A stretch of DNA of 45,883 nucleotides from Kiloniellaceae bacterium (GTDB taxonomy: Bacteria > Pseudomonadota > Alphaproteobacteria > Kiloniellales > J153): positions 1 to 45,883 of the forward strand of contig JAJFGI010000015.1 in assembly GCA_021776215.1 (NCBI GenBank), in the 5' to 3' direction. This document shows positions 1-8,213 of the stretch, piece after piece (the first letter of the stretch is position 1; the number at the start of each line of letters is the position of its first letter). A model generated the notes under the pieces. It was given only the letters and a program-made list of their open reading frames with translations. It searched no databases and was not told the origin of the DNA. Both the position numbers and the translations under genes were made by a program.

Positions 1-437
1 AGTACACCGTGCGCTTTGAGGAGCGGCAAGTCGAGGATCTCAAATTTGCGCGTCAGGATGCGGCGTTCGAGCACGTCCGTAAGGTCTCCGAGGGAAACGA
101 GGCGTTCTATAGCACCTTCGTTAGCCCTTGGGTCCAAGCGGCTGCGAACCCGTGGTTCGCCGAAACGCTCAAGTGGCTGCACCCGATGCGTACCAGCAGG
201 TACGCGTTCTCCGAGACGATCAATCCGTGGATGCGAGGCGTCGCGGTCCTGGCTGAGATCATGTCCAAGACCCGCAGTCCTCTGCCGGAAAATCACCCAC
301 TGATCGAGGCGGAGCGGAATCTCATCGGTCAAATCTCCGATGCGATAGAAAACGTCCGGACGGTCCGGGATAGCACCTACGAGCAAACGTTCAGCGTGCT
401 CTATGGGACTTCAAGTGAACCGAGCGTCGAAGAATAG
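1..437 (+). CDS. DUF3141 (PhaC-like) protein, C-terminal fragment
   Basis: The reading frame is open to the left edge (Tyr-Thr precede the GTG called as the start in the ORF track), so this is the 3' end of a gene cut by the window. The visible 140 or so residues match my memory of the C-terminus of the DUF3141 family, large cytoplasmic alpha/beta-hydrolase-like proteins related to polyhydroxyalkanoate synthases. Recognisable stretches are FVSPWVQAAA, LHPMRTSRY, NPWM and SDAIENVRTVRD. The catalytic part lies outside the window. A PHB-related role would fit bdhA and adc about 10 kb away, but they are not in the same operon. The exact function of DUF3141 proteins is not established. Confidence 0.7.
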   Translation, partial: YTVRFEERQVEDLKFARQDAAFEHVRKVSEGNEAFYSTFVSPWVQAAANPWFAETLKWLHPMRTSRYAFSETINPWMRGVAVLAEIMSKTRSPLPENHPLIEAERNLIGQISDAIENVRTVRDSTYEQTFSVLYGTSSEPSVEE

Positions 438-622
438 CCGTCGGCAATCCGACATTCGAACCGGCGAACTACGATGGCGTCTGCCGGCACTATGTTGGCC
501 ACCGATTGAGGCTCATCGAACGCGTGTTTTGCGATCTTCGACGAAATGGGGTTACGGACGGAATCGGCTACGTGCGATTTCCGGGAACCTTTTCGCCTCT
601 TCCGCATCCTAGGGGTATGACA

Positions 623-1435
623 ATGAAGCAACAGATGGCCGAACCAGCGCCCGTTCCGGTGCAACCCGATGCGATGGTCCTTGCCGATTCAACCTTGGTA
701 GATCGCGTTCGGGCCGGGGATCCGGTTGCATTCGAACTCATCATGCGCCGCTACAACCGGCGTCTTTTTCGATTGGCGCGAAGCATCCTCAGAAACGACT
801 CCGAGGCCGAAGACGTAGTCCAAGAATCCTATGTGCGGGCTTACGAAAAGCTCGACGATTTCATAGGGCCCACCGGATTCTCGGCCTGGCTCTGCCGAAT
901 CGCGGCCAACGAGGCGCTCGGAAGGTTGCGTAAGCGAGGACGTGTGATCTCGCTTGACGATTACGTGACGGATGCGGACGGAGGCGCCGATGTTCGACGC
1001 ATCGAGACAATGAAGACCCAGCAACCCGATCCCGAAAGACTTGCCGTGAATAGCGAGTTGCGCCGGTTGATCGAAGGTGCCGTTGATGCATTGCCCGATG
1101 ATTTCCGTGCGGTCTTTGTTTTGCGGGCTGTCGAAGGCTTGAGCGTCTCCGAGACGGCCGAGTGCCTATCGATCCGGCCGGAAACGGTCAAGACCCGGTT
1201 CCATCGTGCGCGCCGCCACCTCCAGGACAGCCTCGGCGCGCAGTTCGATGCCCTCTTGCCGTCCGCCTTCGCCTTCGGTGGTCAGCATTGTGACCGCATC
1301 GTCGCGGCCGTGCTCACCCGGCTCGGCCCCTCATACGAAACCGCGCAGCAGCTTGCTGAGGCCTCCCCTGGGCCAATGCCTAGAATTCAACCCAAGGACT
1401 CGACTTCAAACCGCAACTCGAAAAAGGAGGACTAA
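623..1435 (+). CDS. ECF-type RNA polymerase sigma factor
   Basis: This is a group IV sigma factor of 270 residues. Region 2 (about residues 28-95) contains ARSILRNDSEAEDVVQESYVRAY, the usual core-binding and -10 recognition helices. Region 4 (about 145-200) has LPDDFRAVFVLRAVEGLSVSE followed by the helix-turn-helix IRPETVKTRFHRARRHL. A C-terminal tail of about 60 residues contains AFAFGGQHCDRIVAAVL, an extension I recall from some alphaproteobacterial ECF proteins. The ORF track starts at TTG 506, but AGGGG at 611-615 sits seven bases before ATG 623, whereas ATG 617 lies too close. Its stop abuts the next start, so it is translated with the two exported proteins downstream. No anti-sigma factor gene is visible next to it. 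Confidence 0.88.
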   Translation: MKQQMAEPAPVPVQPDAMVLADSTLVDRVRAGDPVAFELIMRRYNRRLFRLARSILRNDSEAEDVVQESYVRAYEKLDDFIGPTGFSAWLCRIAANEALGRLRKRGRVISLDDYVTDADGGADVRRIETMKTQQPDPERLAVNSELRRLIEGAVDALPDDFRAVFVLRAVEGLSVSETAECLSIRPETVKTRFHRARRHLQDSLGAQFDALLPSAFAFGGQHCDRIVAAVLTRLGPSYETAQQLAEASPGPMPRIQPKDSTSNRNSKKED

Positions 1436-1843
1436 ATGCTCAGACCATTTCTCACCACCGCGGTGGCCTTGTTTGCCCTGACGGGTGCCGCCTGTGCCGC
1501 CGAGGTTACGAAGGCGCCTCCGGGTGGCGACTACCAGCAGGTCAGTAAGCTGGTCGCATTGCCGGACTTCATCCCGGGCCTCGGGACGCTCTACGTCCAG
1601 CCGGCGACGCTGCCGGCCGGGCCGTTCCTCGCCTACGACCGGAGCGGTCGCTTGGTCAGCACGATTTATATGATCCCGATCAAGGATATCGAGGCGCAGA
1701 AGAAATTCGATGAACTCGCGGTCGGAACGGACAAGGTCGTTGATGTCGACATGTACTACAACGCGGGTCATCCGGGCGTTGAGGAGCCGCACTATCACGT
1801 GGTGCTGTGGCATGTCCCCGAAAAAGACGTCGATCTCAAGTAA
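1436..1843 (+). CDS. small exported protein in ECF sigma operon
   Basis: The protein has 135 residues with a clear signal peptide (LTTAVALFALTGAACA, cleavage near residue 21). The mature part is rich in aromatic residues and His and contains YYNAGHPGVEEPHYHVVLWHV, so several His could bind a metal, though this is not shown. It may belong to a small DUF family (DUF5602 or similar), but I cannot place it firmly. The start codon follows the sigma factor stop with no gap, and GGAGG lies just upstream. Co-transcription with a sigma factor and a copper protein suggests a periplasmic stress or metal response role, which is inference. Confidence 0.8.
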   Translation: MLRPFLTTAVALFALTGAACAAEVTKAPPGGDYQQVSKLVALPDFIPGLGTLYVQPATLPAGPFLAYDRSGRLVSTIYMIPIKDIEAQKKFDELAVGTDKVVDVDMYYNAGHPGVEEPHYHVVLWHVPEKDVDLK

Positions 1844-1844
1844 C

Positions 1845-2396
1845 ATGGTTACGCGTCGCGATGTAGTACGGACCGGCGGGCTTGTGCTCGCCGGTCTCGC
1901 GACCGGCTTGGTCGGAATCCCGGCGCTGGCGGAACCTGTCGTGGAAATCCGCATGCGCAGCGTCGAGGGCGGCGCTCACGTGGGATTCGACCCTGTGGGC
2001 TTGCTCGTGCGTCCTGGAACCACGGTAAGGTGGATCATTGAGGCCGATGTTCATACGACCACGGCCTACCATCCCGCCAATGACGACCATGCGCTCCGCA
2101 TCCCTGAGGGGGCGGAGCCCTGGGACTCTGACTACCTGGTTAACCCGGGCGATTCCTTCGAGCTCAAGCTGAGTGTGGAAGGCGTCTACGACTATTTCTG
2201 CGCGCCCCACGAATTGGCCGGGATGGTTGGACGGATCATCGTCGGCCGACCCACGGGGCCCGGTTCGCGACCCTTTGATTACTTCAAGAAAGATTCCACG
2301 AAGGCCAACTGGAAGTCAGTTCCCCCTGCTGCACGCACGGCCTTTCCGAGTTTGGAAGAAATCATGCGGAAGAGACTAATACCATGGCCGGGTTAA
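1845..2396 (+). CDS. cupredoxin (plastocyanin-like type 1 copper protein)
   Basis: The protein has 183 residues. The N-terminus TRRDVVRTGGLVLAGLATG resembles a twin-arginine signal, which would suit export of a folded copper protein. The cupredoxin fold follows, with the copper ligands His76 (AYHPAN) and the C-x2-H-x4-M cluster CAPHELAGM (Cys119, His122, Met127). It would act as a periplasmic electron carrier or copper binder. ATG 1845 is chosen because it gives the full Tat-like signal; the ORF track start at 1710 lies inside the upstream gene. It follows the previous stop by one base and is the last gene of the sigma operon. An unusual acidic, Trp-containing C-terminal tail of about 45 residues follows the copper site. 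Confidence 0.85.
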   Translation: MVTRRDVVRTGGLVLAGLATGLVGIPALAEPVVEIRMRSVEGGAHVGFDPVGLLVRPGTTVRWIIEADVHTTTAYHPANDDHALRIPEGAEPWDSDYLVNPGDSFELKLSVEGVYDYFCAPHELAGMVGRIIVGRPTGPGSRPFDYFKKDSTKANWKSVPPAARTAFPSLEEIMRKRLIPWPG

Positions 2397-2574
2397 GCGC
2401 GCGGTTGACGTGGGAGCCATGGGCCTGCGATGTCGAGCCGGCAGGCGGGACTAGCCGGAGATGTCAATGAAGCTGTTCCTCTCGGATCGACACCTTCTGC
2501 CCCCGCCCTTTCGGGCGTTCATCGATTGATCGGGCGCCGGAGGCCACTCTCTTTGCGGACCAAAGATCGCCCGG

Positions 2575-3864
2575 CTATCTCAACTCCGGATAATGCTGGC
2601 GCGGCAGCCACAGGGCGAGTTCCGGCACATAGGTAATGACCACCAGGCACAGCAGCGCGATCGCCAGCCACGGTAGGGTTGCGGCCACCACTCTGAAGTA
2701 CGACTTCTCGAACGTTCCGCTCGCAACGAACAGGTTCAGACCAAAGGGCGGGGTGATGTTGCCAATATCCGTGTTCACGGTCATGACGATGCCAAGATGC
2801 GTGCCCGAAATGCCCGCGGCAGTGATCGTCCCGAGAATGATCGGCACCAGAATGAGAATGTTTGAAAACACGTCGACGAACATGCCGGTCACCAGGGTGA
2901 GGACGTTGACGAAGGCCATCATCAATTCGGGGGACGATTGCAGTCCGGCCAGCGGCGCGGCGACCTTGGACGCGGTCCCCGTGACCGTCAAAAGCCAGGA
3001 GAACAGGCTGGCCGCGGCCACCATAATCAGGATACGGGCCGTGGCGAGCGCGGATTCCACGCACGCTTGCCACAGGCCCGCCAGATCCAGCTCCCGGTAG
3101 ATCGCCAAGCAGACGACGGCCGCGTAGACAACCGAAACCGCCGCCGCTTCCGTCGCGGTGAACACGCCGCCGTAGATGCCGCCCAGAATGATGATCGGCA
3201 ATCCGAGGCCCCAGAACACCTCGGCTGCCGCGCGGCCGATCTCGCGGAGCGTCGCGCGCGGCGTGCGCGGCACGTCGTTGGCCGTCGCCCAGACCACGCA
3301 ATAGCCGCAATAGGCGACGGTAAACAACAGGCCGGCACCGATTCCGGACATGAAAAGCGCGCCAATCGACACGTTGGCCACGGCACCGAAGACGATCATG
3401 GCATTGCTCGGCGGGATGATCATGCCGATCAGTGCCGAGCAGGTGACAACGCCAAGCGCGAAGCGCTCCGAATAGCCGGCGGCGATGAGGGCGGGGAAGA
3501 GGATGCTGCCGACCGCGACTATGGTCGAGGCGCTTGAGCCGGTGATCGAGCCGAACATCATACAGGTCAGCACCACCGTAATGCCGAGTCCGCCCGGCAG
3601 ATGGCCGACCAGCGTCTGCACGAATCGGATCAGGCGCGCCGACAGGCCGCCCTTGCTCATGATGTTGGCGGCCAGGAAGAAAAAGGGAATGGCGAGCAGG
3701 GGAAAGCTGTCGAGCCCCGCGAACACGCGCTGTGGCAGGATCGACAGGGGAATCGGCGAGGTCAGAGCGAATGTGGCGAAGGCGGTACCCGACAACGCGA
3801 TGAAGATCGGCAAGCTCAGCGACAGGCCGAGGAACAAAAGCCCGAATGTCAGCGCCAATATCAT
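2575..3864 (-). CDS. dctM: TRAP transporter large permease (DctM)
   Basis: This 429-residue protein is the large membrane subunit of a tripartite ATP-independent periplasmic transporter. It is highly hydrophobic, with about 12 predicted membrane segments. Family hallmarks are PLLAIPFFFLAANIMSKGG, FGSITGSSASTIVAVG, CSALIGMIIPPSNAMIVFG and NTDIGNITPPFGLNLFV. ATG 3864 (MILALTFGLLFLGLSL) is chosen over the ORF track start at 3942, whose extra N-terminus is basic and overlaps dctQ. It lies 74 bases downstream of dctQ in a P-Q-M operon. The transported substrate cannot be read from this subunit. Confidence 0.93.
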   Translation of the reverse strand: MILALTFGLLFLGLSLSLPIFIALSGTAFATFALTSPIPLSILPQRVFAGLDSFPLLAIPFFFLAANIMSKGGLSARLIRFVQTLVGHLPGGLGITVVLTCMMFGSITGSSASTIVAVGSILFPALIAAGYSERFALGVVTCSALIGMIIPPSNAMIVFGAVANVSIGALFMSGIGAGLLFTVAYCGYCVVWATANDVPRTPRATLREIGRAAAEVFWGLGLPIIILGGIYGGVFTATEAAAVSVVYAAVVCLAIYRELDLAGLWQACVESALATARILIMVAAASLFSWLLTVTGTASKVAAPLAGLQSSPELMMAFVNVLTLVTGMFVDVFSNILILVPIILGTITAAGISGTHLGIVMTVNTDIGNITPPFGLNLFVASGTFEKSYFRVVAATLPWLAIALLCLVVITYVPELALWLPRQHYPELR

Positions 3865-3938
3865 GCGCGTGGCTGGCTTGGGCCAGTCCGCCGAATGCCC
3901 GCGCCGCCGGTCATCGCGGTGGTGCGGCCGGATGGATC

Positions 3939-4478
3939 TCAATCATGGGCCATAGGTCCATGCGCAGAGCGGTCCGGGCCCGCTTGGTATACATGCCAAA
4001 GATTCTGACTGGTGCGCAGGAACATAAGCAGGCTGCCGACCGGCATGGCGAGATAGGTCAGCCACATGGGCGCGAGCATGATCGGGGTCAGCTGCCCGGC
4101 GGAGCGTACGCGCAGTGTATGGATACCGCCATAGTAGAAGAATGTAGCGAAGAACACGAGCGCCAGGCCCAACACCAGAAACTGCAGATAGCGTTGCAGC
4201 CGGGGCGTCAGGGCGAGTGGCAAGAGATCGACGGCGATGTGTCCGCCGGTGCGTATCAGCACGCTGCCGCCGACGAAGACAATCCAAATGATGAGATAAA
4301 TGCTTATTTCCTCGGCCCAGGAAATCGGCGCGAGGAAGATATACCTTAGCACGACGTTGGCGAACAGCAGCAGGCTGGCGAATGCTATCGCTACGCCGAT
4401 GAAGGCGGTTTCGAGAAAGGACAAGGCGGCGTCCGCGCGCGCCGCCATGTCTGTCAGACGAACGGTTAAACCTGCCAT
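3939..4478 (-). CDS. dctQ: TRAP transporter small permease (DctQ)
   Basis: The protein has 179 residues and four predicted membrane helices, the normal architecture of the small TRAP subunit. Typical features are the stretch VVLRYIFLAPISWAEEISIYLIIWIVFVGG, where the conserved W-x-E-E-x precedes the second helix pair, and GHIAVDLL. It pairs with DctM to form the Na+- or H+-driven membrane complex. It is encoded between dctP (22 bases upstream) and dctM. Confidence 0.9.
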   Translation of the reverse strand: MAGLTVRLTDMAARADAALSFLETAFIGVAIAFASLLLFANVVLRYIFLAPISWAEEISIYLIIWIVFVGGSVLIRTGGHIAVDLLPLALTPRLQRYLQFLVLGLALVFFATFFYYGGIHTLRVRSAGQLTPIMLAPMWLTYLAMPVGSLLMFLRTSQNLWHVYQAGPDRSAHGPMAHD

Positions 4479-4500
4479 CGATCGTGCGCGGAAGGGCGCC

Positions 4501-5517
4501 CTAATTTTGACCGGATAGCTCGGCGACCTTGCTGCGGATCAGGTTCAACGTCTCCCCGCCGTTTTTCTCGGCATACCATACGTAGACTTGCTCCGACGCC
4601 TTGCGGAAGGCATCTCGCTGTTCCGGCGTCAACTCGGAGATTTGCATGCCGGCCTGGCGGAATGTTTCGAGATGGTCACTTTCCGCCGTGGCGATGATTT
4701 CGCGCTCGTAGGCGCCGGCTTCGATAGCGGAATCGACCAGAATCTTGCGGATCTCCGCCGGCTGCTGATCCAGGAACGGCTTATTGAACATGAAGATGTA
4801 GGCCAGGAAGCCGTGATCCGACAGAGTCATGTACTTCTGCACTTCGAAGAAGCGCATAGAGGCGATGGTGGCGATGGGGTTTTCCTGGCCGTCCACGACC
4901 TTTTGCTGGAGCGCCATGTAGAGCTCCTTGAAATCGATCGCCGTCGGTGTGGCGCCGAATGCCTTGAACTGCTCCTGGATGACCGGCGCCGGCATGGTGC
5001 GGATCTTGTGGCCTTTATAGTCATCCGGTGTGGCGATCGGGAAATCGCCGGTGAATTGTTTGAAGCCGCTTTCCCAGAAGGCGACGCCTTCGATATTCAC
5101 TTTATTCAGCGGCGCCAGGATTTTCTTGCCGACGGGTCCGTCGATGACCTGGTAGGCAATCTTGCGGCTGGGAAACAGGAACGGCAGATCGAGCACGCTC
5201 ACGCTGGGTGCCAGCGGTGCCACCCAGCCGGTCGGCAGGATCGCGACCTCAAGGGCGGCAGCCTGCAACTGCTCGACCATCTGTGTTCCGCTGCCGAGCA
5301 GCATGGAAGGGAACAACTGCACCTCGACCTGGCCCTTGGTCCGCTCCTCCACCAGCTCCTTCCATTTCAGGGCGGCTTGGTGGTGCGGGCTTTTTTCCGG
5401 CTGGTCGTGCCCAACCTTGATAAGGGTCTGGGCGGCCAGCGGGCCGTTGGCCATGGCAAGGCCCAGCGCCAGCATGGCCCCAAGGGCCATGAGGCAATGA
5501 CGGAAACCTGTCTTCAT
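4501..5517 (-). CDS. dctP: TRAP transporter substrate-binding protein (DctP)
   Basis: This 338-residue periplasmic solute receptor has a signal peptide (LMALGAMLALGLAMANGPLAAQ). The DctP fold is recognisable from VGHDQPEKSPHHQAALKWKE, the segment KGHKIRTMPAPVIQEQF with the conserved Arg that normally binds a substrate carboxylate, and the hinge segment VVDGQENPIATI. The ligand is therefore probably a carboxylic acid, but which one is unknown. GGGGAGGGACACAAA before the ATG gives a ribosome binding site. It is the first gene of the P-Q-M operon, and a 14-bp palindrome lies about 76 bases upstream of the start. Confidence 0.93.
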   Translation of the reverse strand: MKTGFRHCLMALGAMLALGLAMANGPLAAQTLIKVGHDQPEKSPHHQAALKWKELVEERTKGQVEVQLFPSMLLGSGTQMVEQLQAAALEVAILPTGWVAPLAPSVSVLDLPFLFPSRKIAYQVIDGPVGKKILAPLNKVNIEGVAFWESGFKQFTGDFPIATPDDYKGHKIRTMPAPVIQEQFKAFGATPTAIDFKELYMALQQKVVDGQENPIATIASMRFFEVQKYMTLSDHGFLAYIFMFNKPFLDQQPAEIRKILVDSAIEAGAYEREIIATAESDHLETFRQAGMQISELTPEQRDAFRKASEQVYVWYAEKNGGETLNLIRSKVAELSGQN

Positions 5518-5592
5518 TTTGTGTCCCTCCCCGTTTGAACAACCAATTCAACCAAAATAAGTTATCCTGTCATACTGTAAATAGAAACATTC

Positions 5593-5606
5593 AAATGGCG
5601 CCATTT
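5593..5606. promoter_or_regulatory. 14-bp perfect palindrome upstream of dctP
   Basis: AAATGGCGCCATTT is a perfect palindrome 76 bases upstream of the dctP start, in an AT-rich stretch suited to a promoter. It could be an operator for the TRAP operon. No regulator gene is adjacent, so the binding protein is unknown. Confidence 0.4.
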
Positions 5607-5622
5607 CGGCAGAATCACGCTG

Positions 5623-5657
5623 GACGGGGCCGGGGGACGGGGCCGGGGCGGGTTGGG
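5623..5657 (+). repeat. G-rich tandem repeat with G-quadruplex potential
   Basis: GACGGGGCCGGGG occurs twice in perfect tandem (5623-5635 and 5636-5648) and is followed by CGGGTTGGG. Six runs of three to five G within 32 bases, separated by one to two bases, form a textbook G-quadruplex motif on the plus strand. It lies upstream of the dctP promoter and downstream of the decayed genes at 5743-6497. Confidence 0.7.
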
Positions 5658-5742
5658 CCGGTGAAGAACACGGCTTTCTTTTCGGAGGCCGGTTCGAGAG
5701 CACCGCGCCATTGGATCGTGGCGCCGCGTGAATTGCTCGGCT

Positions 5743-5871
5743 GCCGACAGCCCGGCTGACATTCACGCCCAGGTCGTAAACCAGTAGCGCGCCAAAATAG
5801 GCCGTCGCGGTGATCAAGAGGGCGCCCGCAATCTCGATGGGGGGCACTTTGGACCACCATGCCAGAGGCGG
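5743..5871 (-). pseudogene. remnant of a membrane protein (DUF2231-like?)
   Basis: Within a longer minus-strand ORF (5548-5967), only the middle looks like protein: a hydrophobic helix followed by a motif, PPIEIAGALLITATAYFG then ALLVYDLGVNVSRA. The segment LVY-x2-GV-x-V resembles the C-terminal end of DUF2231 membrane proteins. The flanks are low-complexity translations of G-rich DNA with no protein character. I read it as a fragment left after deletion. The family assignment is weak. Confidence 0.3.
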
Positions 5872-5994
5872 CTCGTTTGCGGCGCCCGTGTTCGAGGAGA
5901 AGATCCGGTTTTCCGGTGCAGCCGTGCGCCGTCGCCCAAGTGCCCGCTGGCCAAGGGACGACCGCACCGCGTGGGGAGTCGAACTTGGGCCGCT

Positions 5995-6497
5995 TCAGTT
6001 GGGCGGTCCGGCCGAGACCTTCGTGAGCAACGCTTCCAGGCTGTTGAAGAACTTGGCCGCGACGTTCTTGGCCGTGCGCTGGACAATGAAGCCGCCGAGC
6101 TGGGCGAGCCGCCCGGTGATCTCCGCTCGAATGTCGTAGTGCAGGCGGGTCGCACCGTCGTCGTCCAACTGCAATTTCGAGCGCGCCTTGACGCGCCCTT
6201 CAGCGCCGCCTTTGCCCTCTCCCTGTACGCTGTAGGAGACCGGCGCGACGATGTCGCTGGTCGTCACCTGTCCCTTGAAGCGGGCCTTCAGTGGGCCGAC
6301 TTTCTGCGCGACCGTCGCCTCGAAGGCCTTATCGGCCGTCCGCTCGAGCGCTTCACAGCCGGGGATCCCCTGTGACAGAATCTCCGGATCGTTCAGCGCG
6401 GCAAAGACACGATCGCGCGGGACGTCGATGAGGATGCGGCCTTATTCACGACGCCGATATGGGTGACGCCGTCATGCAGGAAACGAGCGAGTTTCAT
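5995..6497 (-). pseudogene. FAH N-terminus / CoxG-like scar
   Basis: From ATG 6497, with a strong ribosome binding site (GAGGAGA), the frame reads MKLARFLHDGVTHIGVV, a typical N-terminus of fumarylacetoacetate hydrolase-family enzymes, but stops after 34 codons. A second frame, open from 6441 to 5995, encodes an almost complete CoxG/SRPBCC domain (VFAALNDPEILSQGIPGCE, KVGPLKARFKGQVT, RLAQLGGFIVQRTAK). It lacks about ten N-terminal residues, has no start codon, and has a TAA immediately before it. The simplest explanation is a deletion that joined the first 19 codons or so of one gene to the body of another, out of frame. CoxG proteins accompany molybdenum hydroxylases; another CoxG domain is found fused at 26549-27751. 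Confidence 0.7.
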
Positions 6498-6933
6498 ATG
6501 AGGTCTCCTCACTGACTTTAAAAACTGGGGCATTCAGGAGTGGGCCGGCCGGATCGGCAGGCCTTACGCGCGCGGCGCTGGGGGGCACCTTCCGCCATGG
6601 TCGGCTTCCCGACGTGTCCGATCCCGGCACCGGTGGCCGGCGGCAAGGTCTCTGGGATCCGCCGCAGTCTGCGCTGATGGTCCATACCTGCTTCTCTTTG
6701 ACCTGTGTCGCTGACGGCTGCGTCACCGTTTGGGCAACATCGCCTGGGCGGGCGATGCGTGATTGCCGGCCGAACTGGTTGACAGTAACTTTCGGAACCC
6801 GGTTGTAAGTTTGGCTCCCGTTAAGGTTCTGCGAAGCGGTAGTTACTTGCGAGGTCAGGGGTTCAGTTCCTTGGGAAATTGATCAGAATAAGTAGAAATT
6901 TCCGTTTCGATGATTGTTGGCCCCGGAAGTCAG
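6498..6933. other. gap without a recognisable gene
   Basis: These 436 bases lie downstream of the ABC operon and upstream of the FAH/CoxG scar on the minus strand. The ORFs there (6472-6726 minus and 6614-6808 plus) have compositions rich in Pro, Ser and Arg and match no family I know. The only functional signal is the ribosome binding site just upstream of 6497. Confidence 0.5.
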
Positions 6934-7449
6934 CTAGGCCTTCCGCCGGCGCCAGAGCATCATTCCGCCCAATAGGAAGGGTATGCCGATCGCCACCGGA
7001 AGCACGCGCTGCGACTCGACGACCGGCTTTTGCCGTACCGTGAAGTCGGCGAAGGGGCTTGCGGTCAGGTTGTCGCCGCTGCGGCTTACGGCGCTTACAA
7101 CCACGCGGTATGTTCCGGACTGGATCAACCGCATCGGCCAATCGGTCTCCAACGTCTTACCGGGCGCGAGGCTCGCGGCCGTGACTGCCTTGTGGGCGCT
7201 CCAGTCCTCAAGGTCCACCGGCTGCTCCTTGCCCTTGTCGATCTGCACCAGGCTGATCCAGGCGATCAAGCCGTCGACGGGGATGGATCCATCGTTGCGA
7301 ATAACCGTGTGAAAGCTCAGGTTGTCGCCCATTTGCGGCGAGACCGGATTGCTGGGTGCCGCCGTGAGGTCGACACTGAGTGGAGCGGCCCACGCGCTGG
7401 CGCTCGTCAAAAACAGTGCGCCGGCGAGAATCAGGGTGCGGAGTATCAT
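6934..7449 (-). CDS. membrane-anchored exported protein of ABC operon
   Basis: The protein has 171 residues: an N-terminal signal peptide (LILAGALFLTSASAWAAP), a beta-rich extracytoplasmic domain (LSVDLTAAPSNPVSPQMGDNL, GTYRVVVSAVSR), and a C-terminal helix VLPVAIGIPFLLGGMMLW with the basic tail RRRKA. That places the body in the periplasm, anchored to the inner membrane. The domain looks like an immunoglobulin-like or CARDB-type fold, but I cannot name a family. It is the third gene of an operon with the permease and ATPase upstream (11-base gap), so it is probably an accessory subunit of that transporter. Confidence 0.8.
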   Translation of the reverse strand: MILRTLILAGALFLTSASAWAAPLSVDLTAAPSNPVSPQMGDNLSFHTVIRNDGSIPVDGLIAWISLVQIDKGKEQPVDLEDWSAHKAVTAASLAPGKTLETDWPMRLIQSGTYRVVVSAVSRSGDNLTASPFADFTVRQKPVVESQRVLPVAIGIPFLLGGMMLWRRRKA

Positions 7450-7460
7450 AATCGTGCCTC

Positions 7461-8213
7461 CTAACGGGAAACGCGGCTAAAGCCACGCGCGGCAAACCAT
7501 AGGGTCAAGGCCAGCCAGACGAACGTGACCGCGAAATGTGGGACTTGGGCGGCAATCGATTGCGAGTCGATGATCACGGCGTCGTAGGCATTGAGCGCGC
7601 CCGAGAACGGATTGACCGCGTCGAATGCTCGGCCGATGGCGGACTGCCGGAGGCTGGGCCCCAAGAGCAGGGGGCTCGCCGACAGCAGAAGGACGATGAG
7701 CCCGGGCAGCAAGCTCGACCGAGCCGAATCGAGGCGCGCGCCCAGCCCCATGGCCAGGAAGCCGAAGCCGAGCACAACCGGCGTGCCAAGCAAAGCAACA
7801 GAGACCGCGCCATCGACAAGGTTTTGACCGGTACTTCCAACCGCCCAGAAATAAGGCAGGGCGATGGCATACATCACGGCCCAGGCAATCGCCTGGCCAC
7901 CAAGTTTTCCCAAGAGAATGCTGTTGCGCGAGGCTGGAGTAAGCAGGAGCGAGACGAGCGTGCCGCGCTCGCGCTCTCCGGCGACGGCATCGGTCCCGAC
8001 AACGACGGCCAGCAATGCGCCAAGCGCGGTGACAATGCCGCCCATGTCATAAACCACCTGCGCATTGTCGAGCAGGCTGAGTTCGGTATTGCCGACCAGC
8101 AACAGGCCGAACACGGAGAGCACGACCGCCATGGTAAGTAGCCATCCGAGGCCGCGCAGACTGAGCAGGAGGTCGCCGGCTTCCTTGCGGGCGATCAAGC
8201 CGGTCGCGGTCAT
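7461..8213 (-). CDS. ABC transporter permease (ABC-2 type)
   Basis: This 250-residue integral membrane protein has six predicted helices and the DAVAGERERGTLVSLLLTPASR segment typical of ABC-2 or NosY-like permeases (the motif AGERERGTL is common to them). ATG 8213 is chosen because it overlaps the ATPase stop as ATGA, indicating translational coupling; the ORF track start at 8360 lies inside the ATPase. It forms an exporter or membrane-complex module with the ATPase and the membrane-anchored protein. The cargo is unknown. Confidence 0.88.
   Translation of the reverse strand: MTATGLIARKEAGDLLLSLRGLGWLLTMAVVLSVFGLLLVGNTELSLLDNAQVVYDMGGIVTALGALLAVVVGTDAVAGERERGTLVSLLLTPASRNSILLGKLGGQAIAWAVMYAIALPYFWAVGSTGQNLVDGAVSVALLGTPVVLGFGFLAMGLGARLDSARSSLLPGLIVLLLSASPLLLGPSLRQSAIGRAFDAVNPFSGALNAYDAVIIDSQSIAAQVPHFAVTFVWLALTLWFAARGFSRVSR

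Noticed and set aside
584-610. GGAAC-type ECF -35 element upstream of the sigma factor
   Set aside because: GGAAC is present at 584-588, but the expected -10 element (GTT or GTC) at the right distance is not convincing, so autoregulation was not annotated.
2504-2517. CGCCC-TTTC-GGGCG hairpin as terminator after the cupredoxin or dctM
   Set aside because: The stem has only five pairs with no T-run in either direction.
2938-3537. Long plus-strand ORF opposite dctM (199 codons), and similar long antisense ORFs opposite other genes such as 28824-31733
   Set aside because: These are shadows of high-GC genes. Their translations are rich in Arg, His, Gln and Asp and mirror the codon pattern of the real gene on the other strand.
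5564-5580. TCATACT near the dctP promoter as a third copy of the 22-bp palindrome
   Set aside because: Only the TCATACT core is shared; the second half-site is missing and the orientation is opposite.
5548-5967. 139-codon minus-strand ORF as an intact gene
   Set aside because: Only about 43 residues look like protein; the rest is translation of G-rich repeat DNA. Reported as a possible remnant instead.
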